A stretch of 64,000 bases of DNA, taken from a virus. The position numbers and the translations under genes are program-made. The notes below the pieces were generated by a model, which was not told the DNA's origin, searched no databases, and was given only the letters and a program-made list of their open reading frames with translations. The first letter of the stretch is position 1. Every line of letters begins with the position of its first letter. The stretch spans positions 1 through 64,000 of IMG/VR virus record IMGVR_UViG_3300012363_000001, one strand, 5' to 3'. Below, in pieces: positions 6,904 to 15,359 of this stretch.

Positions 6904-7250
6904 TCTTCGCGCTCCAGGGCATCCTGCTTCCGTTGGGACTCGGTCAATTCCTCGGAATAGAAGCGTTTCCGTAGAGCGGTGCGCCGCTTGACCTGTACAC
7001 GGGCGAAATAATCCATCAAGGATTCCAGGACCTCTTCAGCACCGGGTTTGGGTTCCGGGGCACAGAAGGCCTTGAAGAAATCTGTCAAATTGCCGTGTAT
7101 AGTTATTACGTTAGCGTTCCGAAGGGCCGTGATGAAGATTTCTGGATGCGCATTGCCGTGCATCGCCAATTTGTGAACCAAGTTCTCAATCGTAGTCGTC
7201 TGGTTCTTCCTAATGACGGCAATTTTTTCAGCTACACTTTTCTTTTTCAT
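6900..7250 (-). CDS. Hypothetical basic protein
   Basis: 116 aa from ATG 7250 (GGAG nearby). Highly charged at both ends (MKKKS; a C-terminus rich in Arg and Glu), with no known domain. An in-frame start at 7325 exists but would overlap a 16-bp palindrome and lacks a ribosome site. Confidence 0.6.
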   Translation of the reverse strand: MKKKSVAEKIAVIRKNQTTTIENLVHKLAMHGNAHPEIFITALRNANVITIHGNLTDFFKAFCAPEPKPGAEEVLESLMDYFARVQVKRRTALRKRFYSEELTESQRKQDALEREE

Positions 7251-7286
7251 CTTTGCTCCATAGTCGGACGCCCGGAAAAGATGCGG

Positions 7287-7302
7287 TTGGGGATATCCCC
7301 AA
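7287..7302. promoter_or_regulatory. Perfect 16-bp palindrome
   Basis: TTGGGGATATCCCCAA is a perfect 16-bp palindrome in the short gap between 7327-7752 and 6900-7250. Perfect symmetry without a loop suggests a binding site for a dimeric protein rather than an RNA hairpin. Confidence 0.5.
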
Positions 7303-7326
7303 ATGACATGATTGGTACCTATCATA

Positions 7327-7752
7327 TCACGTTTCGCGGATTCTTTTCAGTTCATCAAAGATGGGCTTGGCGTCATCGGCCTGTACTACGCAATTCCACT
7401 CTTCCCGAAGGTACTCTTCCAGCTTTTTCAGGGCTCGGATTTCTTCCACGTACCGAGTCCCGTCTTTCTGAATCCCGGTGACGCTGGCTTGGGTCTCAGC
7501 AAGTTTATTTTTCAGTTCCACAATGCGGTCTTCGAGGATTTCCAGTGTTTTCTTGAAGGCTTGTTGGTCTTCCTGTCTTAATGCTTGCCGGTATGCCGTG
7601 ACCTGTTTGTACCAAAACAGGGTCCTGATAAACCTGGCTACGAGTTTTCCCACCGGCGTTCTGACATAGTATTCGGTAGCACTCAGTTCGCTGCGAAGCT
7701 CTACAAGCTCTTCGTCGGTGAAATTATCGCCTTCAATTTTGGTTTCAGTCAT
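7327..7752 (-). CDS. Coiled-coil protein
   Basis: 141 aa, mostly helical; heptad-like pattern from about residue 62 to 125 with many Glu, Lys and Gln. A YYVRTPVGKLVARFIRTLFW segment in the first third may contact membrane or partner. No family recognised. Confidence 0.65.
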   Translation of the reverse strand: MTETKIEGDNFTDEELVELRSELSATEYYVRTPVGKLVARFIRTLFWYKQVTAYRQALRQEDQQAFKKTLEILEDRIVELKNKLAETQASVTGIQKDGTRYVEEIRALKKLEEYLREEWNCVVQADDAKPIFDELKRIRET

Positions 7753-8116
7753 GACTTTTCGGCACCGGCATCATTTCAGACCAGGCGGCGTCTGCCACCG
7801 AAGCAGCCCGGATGGCTTTCTTCCCGGGCTTGCGGCTGACCCTAACAACCTGGCCAGTCGTCAATGTCTTGACCACCACGCCGGGGTCGTACATGCTCCA
7901 GGAATAGAGCCTGGTGAGTCTACTCTCGTCGTAAATCTGCCGGTAATTATGGTTCCAGCTAACCACCGCGGTCCAGGTCACCGGGTCTACGGTGAAGATT
8001 TCCACCGGCCACTCGCGGATGGTCATCATCCGGGTGTTGCCCATCGTATCCCGGCGCCGGTCGTAGAGAATCATGCCGGGTTTTATTTTTTTGAATTTGA
8101 TGGCCACGGACGGCAT
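7745..8116 (-). CDS. Hypothetical beta-rich protein
   Basis: 123 aa from ATG 8116; short strands (VAIKFKKIKPGMILYD) suggest a beta barrel or SH3-like fold. The ribosome site is weak. It overlaps the next gene by 8 bases. The divergent sigma70-like promoter at 8147 lies behind its start. Confidence 0.55.
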   Translation of the reverse strand: MPSVAIKFKKIKPGMILYDRRRDTMGNTRMMTIREWPVEIFTVDPVTWTAVVSWNHNYRQIYDESRLTRLYSWSMYDPGVVVKTLTTGQVVRVSRKPGKKAIRAASVADAAWSEMMPVPKSHD

Positions 8117-8146
8117 GATACCACAACCGGCGCCGGGGTTCAAGGT

Positions 8147-8174
8147 TTGACGGTTTCGGGCATTCTGGTATACT
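8147..8174 (+). promoter_or_regulatory. Sigma70-like promoter with extended -10 (leaderless type)
   Basis: TTGACG (8147-8152), 16-base spacer, then TGG-TATACT (-10 at 8169-8174). The ATG at 8184 lies 9 bases after the -10, so the transcript would start close to the start codon. It drives the long rightward operon. Confidence 0.7.
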
Positions 8175-8183
8175 CTCGTCACC

Positions 8184-8420
8184 ATGTTCCATGCCTCTAG
8201 CGCGCTCCTTGACGCGCTCCATGTTTCTGAAGAAGTTCGGGCCGCAATTGTTTTTGTTGAAGATTCCGGAGTTGCCTTCGTCTTCCTGTGCTGGGCTCCA
8301 GTAGCGTTCTACGAAGTGATAAAGTTCTTCGTAGAAAGAACCCTGGACCTCGTCAAGCTGGTCCGATGGTCCGGCCGGCAATTCAAGCGCCTTCGGACCT
8401 GGTGGAGGTCTCGAAAATGA
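8184..8420 (+). CDS. Small membrane protein
   Basis: 78 aa with a hydrophobic core (AFVFLCWAPVAFY, about 30-45) and a very basic Trp/Arg tail. It starts 9 bases after a -10 box with no ribosome site, so it may be read from a leaderless transcript. Confidence 0.55.
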   Translation: MFHASSALLDALHVSEEVRAAIVFVEDSGVAFVFLCWAPVAFYEVIKFFVERTLDLVKLVRWSGRQFKRLRTWWRSRK

Positions 8421-8755
8421 TAGACCCTATGTGGGAATATCCTAACTTCTTCAAAGGCAAGAACCGCGAGGAACTGGTAAAGGTCGTTGCCGAGAACCTG
8501 ACTCTTATCCTCGGGAACAATATCAGCTCGGGGGCCTGGCAGCAAAGACGTCCCTTCACCATCAAACCAGAAGACGTTCGACCGTTCTGCAATATCCATT
8601 TCCTCGACCGGGCCGGCGCCATTGTGAACGCCCTCTGCGCAATGGGGATGGCTTGGGACGCTGCCCGCTGGAACCGCGAGCTTACTTCTCACGTGAACAG
8701 GAAAGTGTCGGATGAGAATTTTTACCCCTACAAGCCTGGAAAGCTTCCCCGATGA
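8417..8755 (+). CDS. Hypothetical protein
   Basis: 112 aa; ATGA overlap and a GGAGG site. The mixed alpha/beta sequence shows no known motif. Confidence 0.7.
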   Translation: MIDPMWEYPNFFKGKNREELVKVVAENLTLILGNNISSGAWQQRRPFTIKPEDVRPFCNIHFLDRAGAIVNALCAMGMAWDAARWNRELTSHVNRKVSDENFYPYKPGKLPR

Positions 8756-9012
8756 ACAAACTCAATTGGCGGTACTGTGAATGCGGCTGCCGTTGTCTCT
8801 ACATCAACGTGGGTCGCATCTATTTGTCGGTCTTCGATGACCTCAGAGGCAAATTCGACCTGATGCTTGGCCACGGTCTTATCGGTGAGCGCCTGGGTAC
8901 CTTCCCATCATTCAGGGAAGCTGACAAAATTGCCCACGGAGTACTTTTGACTGAGGCCGACAAGGCCAAGAAGGAACTTGAACGAGGCCTGATTGCGGCC
9001 CTGAGGAACTAA
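8752..9012 (+). CDS. Hypothetical protein with N-terminal Cys cluster
   Basis: 86 aa. CECGCRC near residues 9-15 may bind metal; the C-terminal part is a helical, Lys/Glu-rich segment. Confidence 0.65.
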   Translation: MNKLNWRYCECGCRCLYINVGRIYLSVFDDLRGKFDLMLGHGLIGERLGTFPSFREADKIAHGVLLTEADKAKKELERGLIAALRN

Positions 9013-9015
9013 ACC

Positions 9016-9525
9016 ATGAAAAAAGATATCCCCGACGAAAATCGACTCACGGTCAAGGAAATGGTGGACAACTCCTACGGCTTAGCTCGAACGAAAGGCT
9101 GGTGGCCTGACCTACCGGTGAGCATTTCCGCCGTCGAAAACGTGAAGTTGAAAAACATCCGGATTCTGACAGACCAAAGCATTGGAGTTGATAGCGCCCA
9201 TGTAAAGTTTCTCCTAAGCATTATCGACCGCCAGATACAGCACATCAACGAGTTAAAAGTCCTCGAAAAAATGATGCTCGTGGTCACAGAAGTCGCCGAG
9301 GCTGTTGAGGAGTTCCGAGCCGGTCATGCCCCGAGCCACGAGTACACGTCCACGGACAAGAACGGCATCGAGAAGCCCGAGGGCATCCCGGCTGAGCTTG
9401 CTGACGTCTTGATTCGCATTGGTGACCTGGCTGGCAGATACGGAATTGACCTCGAAAAAGCCGTCAGAGTTAAACACGAATATAATAAAACAAGGTCTTT
9501 CAGACACGGCGGCAAAAAGGCTTGA
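9016..9525 (+). CDS. MazG-like nucleotide pyrophosphohydrolase
   Basis: 169 aa. The C-terminal ~90 residues show the MazG/dUTPase-like all-alpha pattern: EVAEAVEEFR, then ELADVLIRIGDLAGRYG and a KHEYNKTR helix; the Glu/Asp residues would hold Mg2+. Members hydrolyse NTPs or dNTPs to monophosphates. In phages this can lower ppGpp signalling or clean the dNTP pool; the substrate here is unproven. The first 70 residues are unassigned. Confidence 0.8.
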   Translation: MKKDIPDENRLTVKEMVDNSYGLARTKGWWPDLPVSISAVENVKLKNIRILTDQSIGVDSAHVKFLLSIIDRQIQHINELKVLEKMMLVVTEVAEAVEEFRAGHAPSHEYTSTDKNGIEKPEGIPAELADVLIRIGDLAGRYGIDLEKAVRVKHEYNKTRSFRHGGKKA

Positions 9526-9701
9526 AGGCTGAAACCTACCTGCGCGCTATGTGGCTGCCCACTCCTGCGGAAGTGATGGACCGGATACAGGCTTTCGAGC
9601 TTGCTAACTGGGCGCCGATACTCAAGGCGACCGTGGGAGTCGTGGTGGTCTTGGCAATTTTCCTTGCTTCTGGTATTATCGGCAGCGATGATTGGCGGTG
9701 A
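9522..9701 (+). CDS. Small membrane protein
   Basis: 59 aa from TTG 9522 (TTGA overlap with MazG); an internal ATG at 9549 is an alternative start. One hydrophobic helix (GVVVVLAIFLASGII) near residues 39-53. The promoter for the next gene lies within it. Confidence 0.5.
   Translation: MKAETYLRAMWLPTPAEVMDRIQAFELANWAPILKATVGVVVVLAIFLASGIIGSDDWR
9651..9679 (+). promoter_or_regulatory. Extended -10 promoter, leaderless type
   Basis: TTGGCA (9651-9656), 17-base spacer, TGG-TATTAT (-10 at 9674-9679); ATG 9688 follows after 8 bases. Confidence 0.55.
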
Positions 9702-9822
9702 CCCATGGATGGCATGGCTATTGGCTCATTGGGAGCCCTTGGCTAAGACCATCGTAGCGATGACCTCGCTGGTCATGGCTGCATTTTTGCTCGGTTCAGC
9801 AGCAGGAGATATGAGAAAATGA
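9688..9822 (+). CDS. Small membrane protein (44 aa)
   Basis: Almost the whole peptide is hydrophobic, likely two short helices (MAWLLAHW and IVAMTSLVMAAFLLG). It overlaps the previous gene by 14 bases and the next by 4. Confidence 0.55.
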   Translation: MIGGDPWMAWLLAHWEPLAKTIVAMTSLVMAAFLLGSAAGDMRK

Positions 9823-10013
9823 CGAAAGAACAATTTCAACATTTCGCAAGCGAGTGGGCGAACAACCAAGATGTCTCTGTTCGCACGCAGAAGTCTGCTC
9901 AAGAGGTAAGAAAGTTTGACTCAAGGGCGGCTGACCTTTTGACTCAGATTGGTGAAGGCCAGGATGCTCTTGTGAAACACTTCCAGCAGAAGCTTGACCG
10001 GAAACAGAACTAA
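9819..10013 (+). CDS. Hypothetical helical protein
   Basis: 64 aa, ATGA overlap. Gln/Lys/Asp-rich, likely all helical; no motif. Confidence 0.6.
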   Translation: MTKEQFQHFASEWANNQDVSVRTQKSAQEVRKFDSRAADLLTQIGEGQDALVKHFQQKLDRKQN

Positions 10014-10023
10014 GCAAAAGACG

Positions 10024-10389
10024 ATGAGTACAAATTTCGGTCGATTGTTAAAACCTGCACGTGAGCGCCTTTTCCATCTCATGAAGGATTGCTTGTGGCA
10101 CAGCTGGAAAGAAATGGAAACAGTTGCTGGCGTCCGCTATGGTGCTCGTTTGCACGAACTAAAACGGTCTGGATATCAGTTCCACACCATTTCTGATGAC
10201 GAGCCCATTGGTCAAAAATACCGACTCATTTCCACGGACCCCGGCGCTCCTCAAGGAAAACGTGTCAAGGTCCTACTGAAAGAAAAAGACGTTCAACAAT
10301 CTCTTTTGAACAACCTTCTTACTGAAGGCGCGCGAAAAGCACTTCAGGACGGTTTGGGTTCCTTTCAACACAACAAGACCAAGTTATGA
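10024..10389 (+). CDS. Winged-helix-like DNA-binding protein
   Basis: 121 aa. Residues ~25-60 read like the phage helix-turn-helix domain in which a Ser/Trp-containing helix is followed by RYGARLHELKRSGYQF (recognition helix plus wing). It may be a small regulator. The start ATG 10024 lacks a strong ribosome site; upstream codons are open. Confidence 0.55.
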   Translation: MSTNFGRLLKPARERLFHLMKDCLWHSWKEMETVAGVRYGARLHELKRSGYQFHTISDDEPIGQKYRLISTDPGAPQGKRVKVLLKEKDVQQSLLNNLLTEGARKALQDGLGSFQHNKTKL

Positions 10390-10565
10390 TGGAAGAATCC
10401 AAGAGTAGTGAAATGTTTGCAGATGATAGTGGTGACACCATCGTCTGCGAGGAGTGCGGAGAAACCTGTCCGCTGTTCACGGCCTACTGTACTGGTACCA
10501 TTAACCGCCCAGTGATATGGCACTGCGGCCCCATTTGCCCCAAGCAACACAGAAGAGACCAATGA
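10386..10565 (+). CDS. Small Cys-rich zinc-binding protein
   Basis: 59 aa, ATGA overlap. Acidic start, then CEECGETC and later HCGPICPKQH, a ribbon-like metal site. Function unknown. Confidence 0.6.
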   Translation: MMEESKSSEMFADDSGDTIVCEECGETCPLFTAYCTGTINRPVIWHCGPICPKQHRRDQ

Positions 10566-11002
10566 TGTTCGGCCCCATCTGGAAGCTCAAACGTTGGTGG
10601 TGGTACCAGGTGGAGCCCACGCTCTCGGATTTGCGATGGGCAATCAAAGACCGCCTATTCCCGCCCCGGCCCCCGACCTCCGAGGAGAAGGCAAGGTACG
10701 AGGAACAGGCAAAGAAATTGCAACCACTTCTCGACGCCTTGAAAACGTCCGGCTATCTTTTGAAAAGTAGCGCTGAGTGCGAGGGCTCGGCACTTCAAAT
10801 CGAAGACCTCTGTCCAATCATGGAATGTGTCACCTTCCGTTGGGGCGTAGGCAAGTATCTTGGCGAAACCAAGGCTAGTTACCGCGCCCGAGAGGATTTC
10901 TGGCACCGGCACGAATTCTTAAAAATCCCGACCGAAGAAAAACCACCCCGACCGCAGTTCCAATGGTGGATGCGAATCATCCACAGAATCTACGGAGGAT
11001 AG
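10562..11002 (+). CDS. Hypothetical Trp-rich protein
   Basis: 146 aa from ATG 10562, overlapping the previous stop. The N-terminus is basic and Trp-rich (KLKRWWWYQ), suggesting membrane-surface or nucleic-acid contact. No family recognised. Confidence 0.65.
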   Translation: MMFGPIWKLKRWWWYQVEPTLSDLRWAIKDRLFPPRPPTSEEKARYEEQAKKLQPLLDALKTSGYLLKSSAECEGSALQIEDLCPIMECVTFRWGVGKYLGETKASYRAREDFWHRHEFLKIPTEEKPPRPQFQWWMRIIHRIYGG

Positions 11003-11004
11003 CC

Positions 11005-11067
11005 ATGGGCATGACGGGTCACCACCTGACCCATTATACCTGTATCTGGGCGATTTTGTTCTGGTAA
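11005..11067 (+). CDS. Possible 20-aa peptide with strong ribosome site
   Basis: GGAGG lies 6 bases before ATG 11005. The frame runs 20 codons, His/Trp-rich, to TAA 11065-11067, directly followed by a TTG that could start the next gene. It may be a leader or coupling peptide. Confidence 0.35.
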   Translation: MGMTGHHLTHYTCIWAILFW

Positions 11068-11268
11068 TTGGCACCCGTGGTACCGAATTTCCGCAAAAGT
11101 GGGGTTTTTCTAACACCAACTGAACAGAAGAGCATTTTAGTCCGTCGCTGGGACCGCAAGGGTGTGTATTTCATCAGGATTGAGACCGGTGTGGTTACCC
11201 GACGCTGGGATGACCAGGGATGTTTCTTTGTCTATGAACGGGCGCTTGACATCGGCGCCGGAAAATAA
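11068..11268 (+). CDS. Hypothetical protein, uncertain start
   Basis: Up to 66 aa. No ATG is available; TTG 11068 touches the previous stop and GTG 11077 is an alternative. It contains two similar RRWD repeats (VRRWDRKGVYFI and TRRWDDQGCFFV), suggesting a small duplicated beta unit. Confidence 0.5.
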   Translation: MAPVVPNFRKSGVFLTPTEQKSILVRRWDRKGVYFIRIETGVVTRRWDDQGCFFVYERALDIGAGK

Positions 11269-11280
11269 TATTTCTGGGTC

Positions 11281-13218
11281 ATGAGTTACGACCCTACTCT
11301 CCTCTACGCCGCGGTCCAGAGCCTGGCCGGTGTCTGCGACGGCGCCCGGTCCGAAGACGGCATGGGCTTCAACGGCCTGGACACCGGTTTCGGCCGGAAA
11401 ATGGCCTCGATTCCGGTCGAGAAATGGTCCCCGAAGCAATTGGTGGCAGTTCACCGGATGATTCGCAAGTACAGGGGTCAATTGGAGGCCTCTGGCTGCC
11501 TCTACAGCGAGATTCCCGTCCCTCCCCCTCCTCCGGCCCAATCTGAGCCCGTTCGTACCATCAGCTACAAGGATGGCGTTTTTACGGTGGGCTGGGAGCG
11601 CCGCGACAAGCGCTTTGCCGAGCTTCTGGCAGCCGTCAAGGGCATTCCGGGCCGTCGCTGGAATAAAGAAACCCTTTCCTGGACCGTGCCCTACAGCCTG
11701 GTCGCCGTGGAGCCCCTGAACAATCTCTGCCGGAACTTCGAAATCGAGGTCGGCGACGAGGTCATCGACCTCTGGACTCAGTCCCTGGAGTCGACCCAGG
11801 CCGTCATCAAGGCCAGCAGCGCCGCAACGGCCGAACATACGGTCGCGGGCCTGGGTGGCGAGCTTCGACCCTTCCAGAAGGCTGGCGTCGCCTACGCTTC
11901 CCGGCACGAGCGAGTCATCATCGCTGACGAGATGGGCCTCGGGAAGACGGTTCAAGCCCTGGCGACCATCGCCGACACCAACAGCTACCCGGCCGTCATC
12001 GTCTGCCCGAAGAGCCTCAAGCTGAATTGGGCACGCGAGACCTCGAAGTGGTTGCCCGGCAAGAGCATTGAAGTCCTGAACGGCGAGCCCGGGAGCTACA
12101 ACGCGGACGTGACCATCATCCACTACGATGCCCTGATTCGCGGCGAGCACCTGGGGCGCCTGGTGGCGATGAATCCTGCCGCCGTCATCTTCGACGAGGG
12201 CCACCTGCTCAAGAACTACCGGGCCAAGCGGACGGTCGCCAGCAAGAAGCTTGCCCGCAACGTCCGAATCCGGATGATTCTCACCGGCACCCCGTTCCTG
12301 AATCGGCCGGCGGAAATTATCAGCCCCCTGGACATCATCGGTCGCCTAGAGGATGTCGGTGGCTTCAATCAGCTCTGGTACCACCACGCTCACGCGGTCA
12401 AGAACGGCTTCGGGACGGAATTTGGCGAGCCCCGGGACCTGGATGTTCTGAACCGCAACTGCCGGGCCAGCTGCTACATCCGCCGGCTGAAGAAGGATGT
12501 TCTCCCAGAGCTTCCCGCCAAGGTAAAGACCACAGTCGAGATTCAGCTCAGCAATCTCAGCGAGTACCTCAGCGCCGAGGCCAATCTCATCGCCTACCTC
12601 GCCAGGACCGGTGGCAATGTGACAGCTGCGGTCCGGGCTGAGCACCTGGTCAAAATCGAGACCCTGAAACAGTTAGCAGCCCGGGGCAAGATTGAAGGCG
12701 TCCGGGAGTGGGTCGAGAACTTCCTGGAGTCCGGGGAGAAGTTGGTCCTCTTTGCCCATCACCGGGACATCCAAGAACTTCTGGTCAAGACCTTCCCAGG
12801 CTGTGCCTCGGTCCGCGGCGATGACGACGTGGAAGTTCGACAGAACAACGTCGACCGGTTCCAGAATGACCCCACATGCCGGCTCATCGTCTGCAGCCTC
12901 AAGGCTGGCGGAGTCGGAATCACGCTGACGGCAGCCAGCAACGTCGCCTTCGTGGAGCAGGGCTGGAATCCGGCGGATATGCAACAGGCTGAAGACCGGG
13001 TTCACCGCATCGGACAGAAGCAGAGCGTAAACGTGTGGAAGCTGCTGGCGCCCGAGACCATCGACATGGACATCGCGGAACTGATTGCCGCCAAGGCCGT
13101 GGTCGTGGACGCGGCCTCGGACGGCAACAAGGTTGAAGAGACGGTCCAGGTCCTGAATGACCTGATTGAGCGGTTGACCGGTAAGGCGAAGCAGCTTAAG
13201 ATAAGGAAGGCATCATGA
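11281..13218 (+). CDS. SNF2-family (SMARCAL1-like) DNA translocase
   Basis: 645 aa. Residues ~95-140 resemble a HARP-like element (GIPGRRWNKETLSWTVP). The helicase core follows: motif I DEMGLGKT near 219, motif II DEGH near 303, motif III LTGTP near 338, and C-terminal motifs including KAGGVGITLTAAS and DRVHRIGQ near 575. Such enzymes are dsDNA translocases that anneal strands or remodel stalled forks; in phages they are linked to replication and recombination. Start ATG 11281 has only a weak ribosome site. Confidence 0.93.
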   Translation: MSYDPTLLYAAVQSLAGVCDGARSEDGMGFNGLDTGFGRKMASIPVEKWSPKQLVAVHRMIRKYRGQLEASGCLYSEIPVPPPPPAQSEPVRTISYKDGVFTVGWERRDKRFAELLAAVKGIPGRRWNKETLSWTVPYSLVAVEPLNNLCRNFEIEVGDEVIDLWTQSLESTQAVIKASSAATAEHTVAGLGGELRPFQKAGVAYASRHERVIIADEMGLGKTVQALATIADTNSYPAVIVCPKSLKLNWARETSKWLPGKSIEVLNGEPGSYNADVTIIHYDALIRGEHLGRLVAMNPAAVIFDEGHLLKNYRAKRTVASKKLARNVRIRMILTGTPFLNRPAEIISPLDIIGRLEDVGGFNQLWYHHAHAVKNGFGTEFGEPRDLDVLNRNCRASCYIRRLKKDVLPELPAKVKTTVEIQLSNLSEYLSAEANLIAYLARTGGNVTAAVRAEHLVKIETLKQLAARGKIEGVREWVENFLESGEKLVLFAHHRDIQELLVKTFPGCASVRGDDDVEVRQNNVDRFQNDPTCRLIVCSLKAGGVGITLTAASNVAFVEQGWNPADMQQAEDRVHRIGQKQSVNVWKLLAPETIDMDIAELIAAKAVVVDAASDGNKVEETVQVLNDLIERLTGKAKQLKIRKAS

Positions 13219-13388
13219 ATCCATTCAAAGTTGGAGAGAAGGTTTACTGTCACCCCGAAGGTGCTGCCGTGGAAATCACCGCCTTCGGTACTGACACCCG
13301 GGGCGACTACGTGGAAGTCAAGCTTGAACGTGGAATCAGGGTCAGAGTACATCCCGCTAACCTCAGGGAGCTGGACTCCGGGCGGTAG
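13215..13388 (+). CDS. Small SH3/KOW-like protein
   Basis: 57 aa, ATGA overlap with the helicase. NPFKVGEKVYCHPEG and the following strands resemble a small beta-barrel nucleic-acid or protein-binding domain. It may be an accessory to the helicase. Confidence 0.6.
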   Translation: MNPFKVGEKVYCHPEGAAVEITAFGTDTRGDYVEVKLERGIRVRVHPANLRELDSGR

Positions 13389-13393
13389 TTTCT

Positions 13394-13401
13394 GGTACAA
13401 T
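13394..13401 (+). promoter_or_regulatory. Extended -10 box, leaderless type
   Basis: TGG-TACAAT (-10 at 13396-13401) followed after 6 bases by GTG 13408. No good -35 is visible. Confidence 0.45.
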
Positions 13402-13407
13402 ACCGGC

Positions 13408-13500
13408 GTGGACCCAGAAATAAAAGAAACCCTGAAGCAGATTATCGCCGTCACGGCCCTGGTGCTAGCGGTTCTGCTCATCTACGCGGCGCACTCATGA
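13408..13500 (+). CDS. Tiny single-pass membrane protein (30 aa)
   Basis: GTG start 6 bases after a -10 box. The short acidic/basic N-terminus is followed by a helix (IIAVTALVLAVLLIYAA). It overlaps the next gene by 4 bases. Function unknown. Confidence 0.5.
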   Translation: MDPEIKETLKQIIAVTALVLAVLLIYAAHS

Positions 13501-13868
13501 CCAGTCAGCCGCCCTCAGTAGAAATCGAAATCACCCGCGAAGACATTGACAACGGCAGCCCCGGTAAGGGCCTGAACTGCCCAGTCTACTTTGCTGCCAG
13601 CAGAAAACTGCCTAACGTCAGCGTTGGGACCACCGGTGTTGGTTTCAGGTTCTGGGGCATCCAGCGTTGGCGCAAGATGCCCCTGGAAATGGTCTGCTGG
13701 GTTAATCAATTCGACCATGGCTTCGTCCCACTTCCAGTCAAGTTTGAACTCCCTCTCCTGGGACCATCATCTTGGAACATACGGTCATGGGCTGGGGAAA
13801 TTCCAACCGAGCCCAACTCCAAGCGCCACCCCAAAGGTGGTTACCTTAACCCTGAGGAATGGTTCTAA
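13497..13868 (+). CDS. Hypothetical protein
   Basis: 123 aa. The pattern GSPGKGLNCPVYFAASRK near the start is reminiscent of small phage proteins with a beta core, but I cannot name the family. Confidence 0.7.
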   Translation: MTSQPPSVEIEITREDIDNGSPGKGLNCPVYFAASRKLPNVSVGTTGVGFRFWGIQRWRKMPLEMVCWVNQFDHGFVPLPVKFELPLLGPSSWNIRSWAGEIPTEPNSKRHPKGGYLNPEEWF

Positions 13869-14029
13869 TGGACTTCAACGGCCCGAATCCCGACCCGAAC
13901 CTGCCTCAAAAAGAGCTGACCCGCGAGGAAAAGATTGAAGAGGCCGTAATTCTCGGCGGATTCTTCGTATTCGTCTTGATTCTCTGTGGAGTGGTGGCTC
14001 TACTTCCAAAAAATTGGTTCGGGCCATGA
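13868..14029 (+). CDS. Small single-pass membrane protein (53 aa)
   Basis: TAATG overlap with the previous gene. A charged N-terminus is followed by one helix (about 27-45, GGFFVFVLILCGVVALL) and a short exterior tail. Immediately upstream of rtcB. Confidence 0.6.
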   Translation: MDFNGPNPDPNLPQKELTREEKIEEAVILGGFFVFVLILCGVVALLPKNWFGP

Positions 14030-15306
14030 CCGAAGCCAATTTCGACGCCTTCCAGATAACGGCAACACAGCCGGCGATGAAGGTCCCGGTCAAGCACTGG
14101 ACCCGGGGTGTTCTGTTCGAAGCCGAGGCCCAGGAACAGCTCCGGAAGTTGGCTTCGATGCCGTTCATCCACCGGCACCTGGCTGTGATGCCGGACGTGC
14201 ACTCGGGTCGTGGTTCAACCGTGGGTACGGTTATCGCCACCCGTGGTGCTGTCATTCCCGCGGCCGTGGGCGTGGACATTGGCTGCGGGATGATGGCGAT
14301 TCAGCTGCCACTGAAGGCCTCAGACCTCCCGGACAGTCTAGCTGGAATACGTCAGGAGATTGAGCGCCGGGTCCCGCATGGGCGGACAAGCAACGGCCAG
14401 GACGGCGACCGCGGGGCCTGGCACAGTGTCCCGAAGTTGATTCTGAATGGTTTCTGGGACGGGCCTCTGGTTCTCCGGTACCACGACATCGTTACCAAAC
14501 ATCCCCAGATTTTGCACGGCCGTGCCGACAATCACCTGGGCACCCTCGGCACCGGGAACCACTTCATCGAGGTCTGTCTGGACGAAGAGCAGAATGTCTG
14601 GATAATGCTTCACTCCGGAAGCCGCGGGCCGGGAAACAAAATCGGCACCTATTTCATCAACCTGGCCCGGGAAGACATGCGCCGGTGGTTCGTCAATCTG
14701 CCGGACCAGGACCTGGCTTACCTGCCGGAGGATACCGAGCACTTTCAGGACTATTGGGAGGCCGTGACCTGGGCTCAGGACTACGCGTCCTCGAACCGCA
14801 TCATCATGGCCATGGCAGTGGTGAACGTCTTCGCGGAAAAATATCCGGACCGGGTGCACAGAGTCTACAATGGCCTGGACCTGGCTGCTGGTGTCGGGCC
14901 GATGTTCGTCAATTGCCATCACAACTATGTGACTCGCGAACACCATTTTGGGGAGAATGTATTAGTGACACGCAAGGGAGCTGTGAGGGCTCGCGTCGGT
15001 GATTGGGGTATCATTCCCGGGTCCATGGGTTCCAGAAGCTACATCGTCCGGGGCCTGGGTAACAAGGAGTCCTTCCAGAGCTGCAGCCACGGAGCCGGGA
15101 GAATCATGTCCCGGACCCAGGCCCGGAAGACTTTTAGTCTCGAAGACCACGCCCAGGCCACTGCCGGGGTCGAATGCCGGAAGGATGTTGACGTCCTGGA
15201 CGAGACCCCGGGCGCGTATAAGCCCATCGACGCCGTCATGGAAGCCCAGAAAGACCTGGTGGAGGTGGTCCACACGCTAAAGGGAGTTTTGTGCGTCAAA
15301 GGGTAG
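14026..15306 (+). CDS. rtcB: RtcB-type RNA ligase
   Basis: 426 aa, ATGA overlap. Typical RtcB blocks are present: MPDVHSGRGSTVG, AVGVDIGCGM (metal Asp and Cys), GTLGTGNHF, MLHSGSRGPG, CHHNY and SCSHGAGR, whose His residue would take GMP. RtcB joins 2',3'-cyclic phosphate (or 3'-phosphate) and 5'-OH RNA ends using GTP and Mn2+, and so can heal tRNAs cut by anticodon nucleases. The start at 14026 follows operon overlap; four extra codons upstream are open. Confidence 0.95.
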   Translation: MTEANFDAFQITATQPAMKVPVKHWTRGVLFEAEAQEQLRKLASMPFIHRHLAVMPDVHSGRGSTVGTVIATRGAVIPAAVGVDIGCGMMAIQLPLKASDLPDSLAGIRQEIERRVPHGRTSNGQDGDRGAWHSVPKLILNGFWDGPLVLRYHDIVTKHPQILHGRADNHLGTLGTGNHFIEVCLDEEQNVWIMLHSGSRGPGNKIGTYFINLAREDMRRWFVNLPDQDLAYLPEDTEHFQDYWEAVTWAQDYASSNRIIMAMAVVNVFAEKYPDRVHRVYNGLDLAAGVGPMFVNCHHNYVTREHHFGENVLVTRKGAVRARVGDWGIIPGSMGSRSYIVRGLGNKESFQSCSHGAGRIMSRTQARKTFSLEDHAQATAGVECRKDVDVLDETPGAYKPIDAVMEAQKDLVEVVHTLKGVLCVKG

Positions 15307-15359
15307 CACATCATTGCCTGTGTTCGTGGGCGCAATGTCCAAAGAAAGGACCAGCATAA

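Noticed and set aside
7959-8381. Minus-strand frame of 140 codons
   Set aside because: Overlaps two better-supported genes and the divergent promoter at 8147.
11137-12204. 355-codon open frame on the minus strand
   Set aside because: Antisense to the SNF2 helicase, whose motifs are unambiguous.
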